This document shows positions 20,990 through 31,429 of a stretch of 64,000 bases of DNA, one piece after another. The position numbers and the translations under genes are program-made. Each line of letters begins with the position of its first letter. Position 1 is the stretch's first letter. Below the pieces are notes generated by a model that worked only from the letters and a program-made list of their open reading frames with translations, did no database searches and was not told the DNA's origin. This DNA is from Lepturacanthus savala (Eukaryota; Chordata; Actinopteri; Scombriformes; Trichiuridae), in assembly GCA_030544235.1 (NCBI GenBank), contig CM060463.1, positions 18,415,690 through 18,479,689 of the forward strand, read 5' to 3'.

Positions 20990-21870
20990 GGTTCCTCATC
21001 ACTCTATCTATCACCTTCTAATCACACAATCAATCATTATGGCAAATGGATATCTGTCCAGAGGGCCCAAGAAATCACTTTAGAAGAGAAAGAATCTGCT
21101 ATGGAAGGAGTGCCTCTGGAAGATGACAAATGCTCTGAAAAGGAGGAACCATCAGTCTGATCTGAGTAGGAGAATGACTTTCAGCTTTCCCCGGGACCAG
21201 CCTATCAGTAGTCCGCCCCAGGACCAGCCCATCAGCAACCTGCCCCAGGACCAGCCTGTCACTGGCCTGCCCCAGGATCAGCCCATCACCAGAGAAGAAA
21301 TATAGATGTCAAAAAATTGAGAAATTGAATGGACTAGTTGCCCAAGGAAGGAGCCACCCTGCATTACTGCCAATGTGATGTGAATGTAATCAGGACTGAC
21401 GTGGGGCTGTGACTCATGTGCAAGACATAAACTCTTATTTTGAACAGCTCATCTCAGGAGGGAGAGAATGTCTTTGGAGAGGCCTGGAAGGAGATGGACC
21501 AAACCGATTTATAGGCCTACTTTGGACTTCTTATCCTAGCTGAGGTTTTCAATTCCAATGGGAAAGCCAAAGAATCCTTGTGGAGTGCTGAAACTGCCAG
21601 AGAGATTTTCCCTGTGACAATGCCTCTGGAAACCTTTAACATTATTATTATTACACTATAACATTATTTTTAGGGAACTTTTAAGACTGAGACAAACCTG
21701 CAGGGACTAATAAGTGGATCACCTTTCCCTGCTTTATAGCTCTAGGCCTGTTTTCACTGTGAATGAGCAGCTGATGCCAGTACATCCCGTATAAACCTGC
21801 AAGATACAGGATCAAGACCTTGGCTACCTTGGCTGGCTCTTTGAACCGCATGATGGGAGCACATCCATCC
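20990..21870 (+). pseudogene. piggyBac (PGBD4-like) transposase remnant
   Basis: An acidic N-terminal-like stretch (about 21060-21157, EEKESAMEG and EDDKCSEKEE) precedes a proline/glutamine repeat. At 21467-21640 one frame reads NVFGEAWKEMDQTDL, stop, AYFGLLILAEVFNSNGKAKE, SLWSAETAREIF, PVTMPLETFN. This matches the start of the DDE_Tnp_1_7 domain of fish piggyBac proteins. The only break inside it is a TAG at 21512-21514, where the family has a charged residue. At about 21772-21830 another frame gives CQYIPYKPARYRIKTLA, the conserved piece around the second catalytic region. The rest of the catalytic core is missing. Confidence 0.75.
21195..21290 (+). repeat. 27-bp coding-like minisatellite, 3.5 units
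   Basis: Units start at 21195, 21222, 21249 and 21276, each beginning GA(C/T)CAGCC. In the piggyBac-side reading they encode the nine-residue repeat DQPISNLPQ with small variations. The unit length is a multiple of three and the frame is kept, so it probably expanded within a transposase N-terminus. Confidence 0.7.
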
Positions 21871-21874
21871 ATGA

Positions 21875-22370
21875 GCCCTTTTTTAAATTTTTTTATTACT
21901 TTTCTCTTTTGGAAAAGTAGCTGTGGGTGCTGTGGTGTAGGCTACAAGTGTCACATGCATGTGTTACATGCATTATGTAAGGGTTGACAAGGGTCATCCC
22001 ACCAAGCAGGGAAGGGTGGGGGTAGTAACACTTATTATGTTTACTCTAAAACAAAACATTTTAACAGAACACATTTATTTGATTTCTGTATTTAATTTAT
22101 ATTTTCAGTACTTTACTTGTTGTGTTAGGTATGTGTTTAAATAAAAAAAAATAAAATGTCAATAGCTGTCCTTTTAAAATTTCTATGCTTAGGTTTTTGA
22201 GGCATTTTCTATCTACCTTGTGTGGCAGGTTAGAGAGTTACAAGGGATTTTACAACTGTAAATGCAATTGGCTGCAGCATTTATTGAAATTTAAATGATA
22301 TATGTGTTCAAATGCAAATCACAAGTCAAAACAGTGCTAAATTTTGGCTGAATTACAAAAGATATAAGTG
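21875..22370. other. AT-rich non-coding sequence
   Basis: No recognisable continuation of the piggyBac transposase. Poly(A)/T-rich stretches near 21879-21900 and 22143-22155. Confidence 0.4.
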
Positions 22371-22373
22371 GTG

Positions 22374-22478
22374 AAATGGAGAGTTGTTTGGGAGCCAAAA
22401 GAGCCAGCTCTTCTTAGTGAGATGAGCCAAATAATCCAGCTCACTAAAAAGAGACGAAATCCCCATCACTACTGTACC
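22374..22478 (-). mobile_element. hAT terminal fragment with GAGCCAGCTCTT repeats
   Basis: The piece contains AAAGAGCCAGCTCTTCTTAG, GAGATGAGCCAAATAATCC and AGCTCACTAAAAAGAGACG, and ends CCCCATCACTA. This is the terminal pattern of teleost hAT elements whose subterminal region repeats the palindrome AGAGCCGGCTCT and whose outer bases read AGTGATGGG on the other strand. Only this end is present. Confidence 0.55.
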
Positions 22479-22479
22479 A

Positions 22480-23250
22480 TTGTATGTATTGAGCCTACAG
22501 GTATATACAGGGAAACCAGATGGAGGAGCCCCCATACCAGAAGGAAGCATTTGATGCTGGTGCTTTACCCGGCTGATCCACCTGACCCAGAGAACCACCA
22601 ACTCGAGGACCAAATTTTGTGTCTATTCTAACCTTGACCCGCTATAACTATGTGCGAGTGATTGTTACAGAAATTTATGAACTAAGTGTGTTTTCACCAT
22701 TCCAGGTCACAGCCAAGAAGAAGCAATGTGATGTGTATGGACCAAAGCAGGATCTTTGGTGCAGGTAACAGGGATTTTGAAAGCGGGTTGAAAAACACTG
22801 TCTACTCTAATCAACTGAAGGTTTGTGTAAGTGTGTTTTTGTTTATGTATAATATGCCATCAGTAACAGCATGATATCTGCTGGCAATAACTACGCTACC
22901 CCATTTCAAGTCTAAACTTGTTGGGTGAACACTAGAAGCAGCAGAGTGAACGAGGAGTCCATCTGCTAACTGTAGTCTCTATAACACTGTACATGCTTGT
23001 TATCCTCTGAGCCACACAGTTCAAATCTTCCTAATTGTTCACAGCCACTTGTCACCAGACCAGTTTGCAGCACAGATGCACTCTCGGCTTTTCATTGCCA
23101 GCCTTTCTGTCTGGACAACTTCAGTGCAAATCTGTTCTTCATCGTCTACATCTTGCTTCTCTGGCATCAACATGTGCAGTGTGTGTGGTCCCACTCTGTG
23201 TCTCTAATTAAATCTAACATTTGATAGTTTCGTGTTCAGATCTGCCTTCC
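22480..23250. other. Non-coding sequence, nothing recognised
   Basis: Unique sequence; short open frames without domains. Confidence 0.4.
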
Positions 23251-23254
23251 AACA

Positions 23255-23425
23255 GGGCAGAGTTCTTTCAACTATTAACATTCCATTGACCAGTAGAAGC
23301 CAAAACAATCGTTGCCCAAATTTCTTAAGTGGGATCCAACCAAAAATTTCATGGATTTATCCTTTGCCAATTCTACACCCAACCGAGTTTTAGGAAGTTC
23401 CTAATCCTGGTCAGAGACAAAAGGC
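23255..23425 (+). repeat. Dispersed LINE-tail-like repeat, copy 2
   Basis: Matches copy 1 through GGCAGAGTTCT, CATTCCATTGACCAGTAGAAG, TTAAGTGGGATCCAACC, TTGCCAATTCTACACC and CCTAATCCTG. The terminal ACAAACAAA part is not preserved. Confidence 0.5.
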
Positions 23426-23429
23426 AAAT

Positions 23430-24240
23430 TAATTATAGTCAATCATCTAATCATTCCAATCAATTCGGCTCTAATGCAATGTCTTACCTGAATGTTTGTG
23501 TGAAAACAATGTAATCAATGTAATTTTAAAGGTGTGGTGGTTCTACTGATAAGGATAGAGCTTTTTTATTCTTTATTCTTCTGACTGCCAACAAATGTTA
23601 TGAAAAGACCAAAATCAACAGTTGGTCACTGAAGTTTTCACAGCTTTTGTTATTGTAGTCAGCATTTGTGGAGGCAGAATGGTGTATGATTTTTATTTTA
23701 TTTATTTATTTTTTTTTATTTGCTTGTATGTGTGTGAGAGATAAACTCACAATATTTGTAAACCATTGATGATTGTCATGGAATTTAAAGACAACAATAA
23801 ATATAGAATATTGGCAGATAAATCCTTCATAATAAGAGCTAATAGTTTGTAAGAGAAAGGGAGACACTCTTTGAGGTAATTGTCAGTTTTTGATTACTTT
23901 TTTATTTTATCATAATATTTCACTGCTGTCTCTGTATCATTCCAAAACGCCCACAACTTTCCTTTTTTGCCCAGCAACCAAATGACATGTTTGGAAGAGG
24001 GATTTTTGATTGAATGATGTTGTGTGTTTTTCTGCCAATAGGAAAGGTGTTGTCATCACTGTGGGGCCTTTTTTGTTTTTTTTTCTAATACTTCTAATAT
24101 CGACCACCAGCATCTATGTCTATTTCTCGTCTCTTTTTCCCGTCTCTACCCACATTGAACCTGCAGCGAATGTGTATAGAACGCGACGAAAATATTCAGC
24201 AACATTATGGCATAAATAATTTATCATAACTCTGAATTAC
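23430..24240. other. AT-rich non-coding sequence
   Basis: Contains a TTTA/T-rich run near 23694-23720. Nothing else recognised. Confidence 0.4.
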
Positions 24241-24244
24241 TTGG

Positions 24245-24340
24245 CCTATTAACACAATTTAAAAAGTGGTATATAGTTTGAGGCCCGCACATCATCTGAG
24301 GAGGACGTGTCAGCGCGTCCTACGGCACTTCGAGGGTTAA
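24245..24340. mobile_element. Possible piggyBac-type terminus ending CGAGGG-TTAA
   Basis: The plus strand ends TACGGCACTTCGAGGGTTAA at 24340. Reversed, this is TTAA followed by CCCTCG, the target-site and terminal style of piggyBac elements. A subterminal inverted repeat AGGACG (24302-24307) and CGTCCT (24316-24321) lies just inside, as piggyBac ends often have. The opposite end was not found, and the link to the transposase remnant at 21.5 kb is unproven. Confidence 0.35.
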
Positions 24341-24529
24341 AAGATGTGTTTGTTTAGGGCAACCAGCAGCTGACTGCTGTCGGGTGTATATGGCTATGTA
24401 TGAACGTAGATTTGTGTTGCAAAAGAAAACATGGCATTGTGCACTGCTGTTTGCTACCACTGGGTGTTTCCAGATGTTAAAATATTTGAATTTCAACAAG
24501 AAGTTAATTTGATAAGGGGATATCTTTAC

Positions 24530-24705
24530 CAAGGCCAATGGTCAGGTCAATGGTCAGTCTTCTATCTAACATGCAAATGTGAATCACATCCAATATACTG
24601 TACTGTAGCTATATTTCCAAAACTATTAAGATCCTGCCTAGCTGAATCACCAGCTCAGCGTTCTGCCAACTGCTCAATCAACAATTTACACAATGGGCAA
24701 TAAAA
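24530..24705 (+). repeat. Dispersed LINE-tail-like repeat, copy 3
   Basis: AGTCTTCTATCTAACATGCAAA, ATCCTGCCTAGCTGAATCACC and GCGTTCTGCCAACTGCTCAATC align with copies at 44235 and 5715. It represents a more 5' part of the family than copy 1. Confidence 0.5.
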
Positions 24706-25134
24706 CAATATCAATATATAGTCATTATTTACTTTGATAAAATGAGAAAATAGTGCAATAGTTCATCGATAGTTTTACTCAACCATCAAAAAACAAACCA
24801 TTGCTACTCCCTCCTTGGCTCATAAACATCATATATCTCTTGAAAATGGTGCAATCATTGAATCAGCAGTGTGTCATTCAGCCTTTTTTCCCCTCCTGGT
24901 CATTATTAAAAATATATCATTAAAATGAATTAATAATCATCGATATCCATTGATATGAAAAAATGTTATGTCAATATATGTTCTTGTTATATTGCCGGCC
25001 TCTACATTTACAAATTAAAAATAGAGCATTAAGCATAAAGTGCTCCCCAAATATAAAATATTAATTAAATCATTTGAATTTAATAGATTATTAATAGGCT
25101 TTTTTTTTTTCATCAGCCAGCCCTAGTCACTGGC

Positions 25135-25250
25135 TAATTGTATACCCTACCGCCAAACAAACAGATGGATAAATGGCACCAAAATAAAAAAAAGGCACCA
25201 AATACCTCGTCATGAAAGTAAACATCATTATAATTTACATAATTAACAGT
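25135..25250 (+). repeat. Dispersed LINE-tail-like repeat, tail only
   Basis: CAAACAAACAGATGGATAAATGGCACC and ATACCTCGTCATGAAAGTAA match the last part of copy 1 (ACAAACAGACAAATGGCAC, ATACCTTCTTTTGCGAAAGTAA). A 13-bp duplication of GGCACCAAA-type sequence follows. Confidence 0.4.
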
Positions 25251-25458
25251 GAGTTGCAACAGTTGGAAAAAGGTGTAATAATTAGGTGGATGGGTTTAAA
25301 TTAGATTATTGTAAGTCTGTGAATTTCATACAGAAGGTAAAGGACGTCTGTCTTGACAGGTGCTACAAAATGACAGTCTTTGCTGCGCTGGGATGAGTAT
25401 GGGTTGGACAAGTAATGCAAGTAGTTTATATGAAGTGATTTCTATATTCCACTTTGTC

Positions 25459-25461
<3 letters not shown>

Positions 25462-25532
<71 letters not shown>
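25462..25532. repeat. (TA)n microsatellite, about 71 bp
   Basis: Uninterrupted TA dinucleotides. Open frames through it (tyrosine-isoleucine repeats) are artefacts. Confidence 0.97.
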
Positions 25533-25536
<4 letters not shown>

Positions 25537-25639
25537 TTTGTTTTTTTTAATAAACAGCCTTCCTCTCCATGCACACCTGACCTGCTGCTCTGCACTGGTG
25601 GCTTTAGGTAAAAAACGGAGCCCTTAAAGTTACGTGTAC

Positions 25640-26460
25640 TTATTTGCATTAATCTAATATACAGTGGCTTATTATTTCGTGGCGAGCAGCCTCTTGGGGA
25701 AGTGCGGAAGCCACCAGTCGCCGGGGCTGGTGCGCGAGGTAATTGACAAATGTGCATATCTCCGTAGGAGGGGACTCTCCAAGTGTTGAGGAATAGTTAC
25801 CCATGTGTTTCTTTTCCTGGCGGCGCAGGTTACTGCCTGTGTGCCTGAAACCTCATTAAGCATCCGCTGTCATCCTCCATCTGTTAAACACTCAGCCAGC
25901 AGAGGAGAGGCGAGGGGAGGAGAGGAGACAGGGAGGCAAGCTGTCCACGATCTTCCTCTCTTCTGCTTTCACTCTTTATGTTTCTTACTAGCCCTCTGGT
26001 ACTAACTTCCGAAATCTGTCCTCTTTTTTCATTTATTTTTGCTTTATTGCCTCTGTACCTTCAAACTCATCCCCTCCGAATCCGTTTGTGTTGACTTTAA
26101 ACTCTGCTGCCCCGTTGTTTCATTTCTAAAATGGCTCTTTTGAGGACAATGGGACCGGGAGTGGACAGCTTCTTTGCCTGTGTGAAGACAGAAGTAATGC
26201 ATAGAGAGATCCACATTATGATTATGGCTTGTTTATGACTGCGCTCACAACGTTTCCAGCGGCTGCCCCAAGGTGCACAATAAAAAGCGGGCGATTCCTC
26301 TCTACAATAGCTGCTTTAGAATTCAATTTCCTTATCAAGGATCACTTGGTTGTTATTGTTTTGCATCGTGCTCAATATTTGCTCTCCGTTTTTCTCCCTC
26401 TGTGGCCACCTCTGTGTCTGCCTTTGACAGCTCCCCGGCAGCTAAAGAAAGCTAAATGAT
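25640..26460. promoter_or_regulatory. Candidate conserved non-coding block, left part
   Basis: The sequence is unique and relatively rich in CpG and GC compared with most of the window, with motifs such as TTTGCATTAATC, CCTCATTAAGC and GCGGGCGATTCC. Together with 27550-27890 it brackets the purine satellite. Regulatory function is inferred from composition and complexity only. Confidence 0.25.
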
Positions 26461-26591
26461 TTTTTTTTCTTTTTTTACTTAATGCTTCTGTAGTGAATTA
26501 CATTGTGGACAAAGACAAATCTGAGGCATTTAATCTCTTCATCTCTTCCTCACTTACACATCATTATTTCTTATGTCTCCTCTCAGCCGGC

Positions 26592-27550
26592 GAGGTGACC
26601 GGAGAGAGAGGGATGGAGAGAGTGAGATGGAGATATGGATAGAGGAACACAGACGTTTGGAGAGAGAGAGATGGAAAGATGAAATAAGGGAGAGATGGGG
26701 AGAAGTGGGCTGTGGGGAGATGGAGAGGTGGAGAAAAAGAGAGCTGGAGAGAGATAGAAACATGGAGTTGGAGAGAGAGTGATAGTAATGGAGAGGTGGA
26801 GAGACAGATAGAGAGGTGGATGAGAAAGAGAGGTGGGGAGAGACGGGGAGGTGGAGACAGATGTGTACAGAGATCAAGAGAAACATTCGGAGAGAGAGAA
26901 GGATGGAGGTGGAGAGAGAGACAGACATGGAGAGAAATGGAGAGGTGGAGAGAGACAGAGAAGTGGAAATAGATGGAAAGATGGAGAGTTGGCAAGAGTG
27001 ATGGAGAGGTGGAGAGATAGAGAGACAGAGAGAGTGAAAAAGTGATGGGGAGATGGAGAGAGAGGTGGAGAGAAAGACAGTGAGGTGGAGGGAAATGGAG
27101 AGAGAGACCGATGGAGAGGTGGGGAGACAGAGAGAGAGATGGAAAGACAGATAGAGTTGGAGAGAAAGCGACAGAAAGGTAGAGACAGGTGGAAAGGTGG
27201 ATGAGAAAGAGAGGTGGAGAGAGAAATAAGTTGAGACAGTGTTGTGAAGAGAGAGCGAGAGAAAGATGGAGGTGGAGAAAGAGAGATGGAGAGATGGGGA
27301 GTTGGCAAGAATGATGGAGAAGTGGAGAGATAGACAGGCAGATGAGATGGAGAGACTGATGGAGCGGTGGAGAGACAAACAGAGCAATGAAGAGATGGAG
27401 AGTTGGAGAGAGGGAGAGAAAGACAGAAGTGGAGAGAGATAAGGAAGTGGAGACAGAGAGAGATGTGGAGAGAGAGCAAGAGAAAGATGTGGAGAGAGAG
27501 AAAAAGAGAGAGAGACAGAGATGTGGAGAGAGAGACAGAGAAGCGTAGAC
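26592..27550 (+). repeat. Purine-rich satellite (GGAGAGA/GATGGAGAGGTGGAGA)n
   Basis: About 960 bp of GA-rich sequence on the plus strand, built from degenerate units around GAGATGGAGAGGTGGAGAGA. Longer-range order is visible. GGAGTTGGCAAGA-type sequence recurs at about 26985 and 27299, and GGTGGATGAGAAAGAGAGGTGG at about 26815 and 27197, so blocks of roughly 310-380 bp were duplicated. The 334-codon minus frame through it (Ser/Leu/Pro/His-rich) is a by-product of the repeat. Such polypurine tracts can form triplex DNA. Confidence 0.9.
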
Positions 27551-27895
27551 AGAAACACAGAGATAGCGCGGCGATCCTCTCCTCGCCTGCCTGCCTGTCT
27601 GTAAATAGACAGGGTCGGCGGCTGGGGTCAGAGTTTCCGATGAGAGTTGATCTCCGGGGGCGACCGCCTCAGGGACTCAGAGCTCCGTCAACCTCAGGCC
27701 CCTTCTGGGCTCCGCCAACTGCCCCTCGTGCCCCGCCAAACTTTTTAATGAGGCAGTTAGCCGTGCAGCGGTGGCCTTTCAGTGACGTTCGCTGACCGAG
27801 CCCTCTGATGAGAGGGAATATTGATAAAGCTGTCGGGAGGGAAAGCTCTACCAGACGGCAGCTGTGAGCGTCTGTGTGTGTGTATGTGTTCACAC
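27551..27895. promoter_or_regulatory. Candidate conserved non-coding block, right part
   Basis: CpG-containing unique sequence immediately right of the purine satellite: GATAGCGCGGCGATCC, GGGTCGGCGGC, GACGTTCGCTGACCGAG. TTTTTAATGAGGCAGTTAG carries a homeodomain core. This is the most CpG-dense non-repeat stretch of the window. It could be an enhancer, a small CpG island or an undetected 5' exon; no open frame supports the last. Confidence 0.28.
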
Positions 27896-28039
27896 TGTTA
27901 ATAATTCCCTCCCTAAAACCAGTGATCTGGCTGTAAGTTGCGAGACAAACCCAAACAGACCCGCGTTTAATAAGTCTGTCAGTGTTTTCCTGTGTTTTCA
28001 GTAGAAAGTGTGGTCAGTGTAGCAAGGTAACTGCCCGGA

Positions 28040-28077
28040 CGACCACAAGAGATGCTTGCTTGTTATCAAGGTTTCTC

Positions 28078-28106
<29 letters not shown>
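28040..28106 (+). repeat. Short repeat fragment followed by poly(A)29
   Basis: TGCTTGCTTGTTATCAAGGT followed by TTCTCAAAA matches TGCCTGTTTGTTATCAAGGT at about 59641-59660, then runs into 29 A. It may be a truncated LINE/SINE tail. Confidence 0.4.
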
Positions 28107-28108
<2 letters not shown>

Positions 28109-28109
28109 T

Positions 28110-29478
28110 TAGCGGAATTACAATTTGGTGCGAAGTTTGTTCACAACCAAAGAATGTGAATGATTTACTTTGTTTTTCTAGAACCAGTGTTTTTTTAAAG
28201 GTTTGCTTTTTCATGTTCTATTGATAGTACATGTACAACTCATGATGTACAACTCAAAGTAAATTTAGAGATGTGCTTTTAATCATACATGTGAGAACAT
28301 AATTGCTGAAACCATTGTGAAAAGACTAGGAACTAAGTGGAACTGTGGGGTTTTGATGTTTTTAGGCAGGGCTAAATGACATTAAGAGGCCTACAGCATG
28401 ACCACTCCCCTACTGGTCCAGACACATCAGGATGCAGGGGACCACTAAGCTCAAGCTGGTGTTGATGTAATGCACGTCGGGTGGTGCTTGGCTTTTACAC
28501 CACCATTTTCATGACTGTTTTGCATCATTAACTCTCATTTTACAAATAAACAATCACTAAAATACTTCTTTGTAACATAATTTTGATTTATATTTGATCA
28601 ACACTGCATAGTTTAATATGAGTTTTTACTGAAAAAGGTTCACTGTGTGTAGAATTACACAGTGGCTCCTAAACTTTATTTTTTTAATATATCATCATGT
28701 TGTCTGTCCTGAGACTTCACAAACAAAAGAGTGTTTTAAATTTTTTATTTCATAAGTTCAAGAGTTCAGCATGAGCCAGGCTGTTCAGTTGTTCTGTTTT
28801 CAGCCTTCAGCAGACACACCTCTAGCATTTCAAAGCAGAATACTGATTATGTTTTCACGATTTTGAAACCTAATTTTATACTTTTAAAAAGTAACTGGGC
28901 CTGATTTTTGTGGCATTTGGTGTTAAGGTGTAGAATTGGTAAAAACCAAACCCTATTCGATCATGTGGTGGAGCCCACATATGACAATTGCACAGTGATT
29001 GTTTCATTGTTGTTCTGATTATAAGCGGCTCCTGCTGGTGCATGGAATTTTTAGTTGGATGAGAACTGTTACTTAATCTCTAGTTATTATTGGGTTCCAA
29101 AGGCTTTAATAACAAACACAAAACAAAAAAGCAAATAAGAGAACATATCTCTCTTTTGACAATACTTCTCATATAAAAAATGGAAAGAGAAAAGCTGCAC
29201 AAAACACCTACACTACATAAAACAATAACTAAAAACTAATATTTAAAAAAATCACCAGGTTCAAGTGGTGAAGTACTGAAGAAGTTTTCTTCTTTTTTTA
29301 ACTCTCAGTGACCTTGCCAAATGTATTTGTACATTTGGCAGCAGTGTATATTACAGTTTTATTACTACTGGTTACTGCGTCATAATGGACCAAACTGTGA
29401 CACATTTGTGTTGTTGTCACACGCATATTCAATTGTACTGAATACTTTCCTCACTTGAACACAAACAAGTAACAAATC
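28110..29478. other. AT-rich non-coding sequence
   Basis: No gene, domain or named repeat recognised. Confidence 0.4.
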
Positions 29479-29479
29479 A

Positions 29480-29495
29480 TCTACTACTACTACTA

Positions 29496-29556
<61 letters not shown>
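29480..29556. repeat. Compound microsatellite (CTA)n(CA)n
   Basis: About six CTA triplets run directly into roughly 58 bp of CA repeats. Confidence 0.95.
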
Positions 29557-29760
29557 ATAAAACAGTGATGCAATAAAACAATAAAAAGATCCTCATGTGC
29601 TGCCTGCCAGTGTTCTTTGGAACAAGAGTTGTGAATAGGTGAACAGTTTTGAAGGTCAGGGTTGTTGATTAGTTTGAAAAAGTCTCACTTGATTCATTAT
29701 CTCAGAAAACACTAACATTAAACCTTAATTGAGACTGTTACACAACAGTATGTTACACAA

Positions 29761-29762
<2 letters not shown>

Positions 29763-29834
<72 letters not shown>
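29763..29834. repeat. (TA)n microsatellite, about 72 bp
   Basis: Uninterrupted AT dinucleotides. Confidence 0.97.
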
Positions 29835-29836
<2 letters not shown>

Positions 29837-29839
29837 TCC

Positions 29840-31425
29840 TGACATATCATTGAGGCATATGGTATTTGTGTAAAAAATGTGATAGCTGAGCTTCTGGTGA
29901 TACAAGTAACTGTTGCATTTATGACATTGTCTCAGCTTAAATAGTGTGTGTGTATACTGTGCAATTAACCTACCTAGAAGTCTCGCTGGGTATAATTGCT
30001 TATGGGCCATAGAAAGATAAATAGATATGCAATAAGTGCCTTTTTTTCCCATTCGTGCTGGAAGACCCAGTTAGACTTGTTGCTACAGAGATGCCATCAC
30101 ATCAGTGGGCGGAAAGTGAGATGAGGTGGTAATCAGGTGTCGGCAGACTGGCAGTTGGACAAAATGGTAGTTAGAAGAAGTTGTCTTAAGATAAAGTTAT
30201 ATGTGGTATTATTTTAAGGAACAGTCTGTAGGTTCTGTGCTTAGCAAGAGTGCAGTCGAGAAAGAGAGAGTGGGTGTGTGATGGTGAGTGTGAAGTTGGC
30301 AAGTAACAATATTATATTATAGCATTAGCTGTGAACCTAGCAGTGCAGTGTATGTAATATTAGAGTTTAGGCTATTTGTCAGTGAATAAATGCTCTAATT
30401 CCTCAAGACCCAAGCCAAGTTCCAAGCTTGGCACACAGGTACACACACACATAATACCCAAGTCTTATCTGAATCACTAGCTTTCACTCTTCTTCAGTAC
30501 AGCATGATGTTCATTTAGTAATTTATTGCATCATTTAGAATATGCTGTGCTTTATTGCCTGGCTATGTTGTAATTGAAAAAATCACTACCACGACCGCTT
30601 TGGCTATGTATGTTATGTATGCAGGCCACATATGGTAACCCCAGATAAGAATAGAGTATAAGAATAGCTGTCACTTTACACAGTGTATTCAGTTCATGAA
30701 AGTTAGTTGATTCATTTTGGCCCCTAGCTGAAGGGTGAAGTGAGTGTTTTTGAAACGTGTGCATTCATTTTAGCAGAAAACAATATATTGTGAATGTAAT
30801 ATTGCTCTATGTGGATGCAAATAAGGTGTGACTCTATTGCTCCCTGGGGAGAAGCCTCTCTCTCTCATCTGCACAGGCATTATGCAGGCTGTCACTAAAT
30901 AGAATGGAGGTAAAGTAGGGTTGATCAAATCAACCAGTCACTGAGTAACACTCATCTGTTTCTACAGCTTCAGTAATCTTTCTTTGTGCCAACAGATTTC
31001 CTGCTAAGCCTGACCTGCTGGCACAAATAGAGTTAGAGCCCCTGTGTTCTAATCTCATTTTCTCTCACTAAAATATAATCAGGTCTCCAAATTAACATGG
31101 AAATGACTTGTGTAAAAACTTTATATGTAGTAGAGCAAGACAAATTTCCAGTAGCAGCACTATGACGAGACAACCAGAAGGGCCACGCATGCAGCCACAT
31201 GGCTGATGTAAACATCCAGTTCTAGAGAATGGAGAGGCAGAGCAGCTACAGTAAATGAAAATACTAACTTCCTATGGTACAGAGGACCAGAGACAGTAAC
31301 TATAAAGCACATTGGCCCTGAAAAAAAAATTAAATAAAGCAGCAAAAAAATGAAAAGGGGGCGGGACTGGCCAACATGGGCTGTTGTCACCAAAGCCTAC
31401 TGAAAGCAGGAGAAAAGTCTTCTAA
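29840..31425. other. Non-coding sequence, nothing recognised
   Basis: Unique sequence with short frames lacking domains. A patch of CTCTCTCTC at about 30856-30864 and an A9 run near 31321 are the only simple repeats. Confidence 0.4.
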
Positions 31426-31429
31426 TGAT

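Noticed and set aside
25461..25757. 98-codon minus frame ending in Tyr-Ile repeats
   Set aside because: The tail is the (TA)n microsatellite and the rest shows no domain.
26554..27558. 334-codon open frame on the minus strand, Ser/Leu/Pro/His-rich
   Set aside because: It runs entirely through the purine satellite and reflects the CTCTCC complement of the repeat. Several other frames are open there too and there is no domain.
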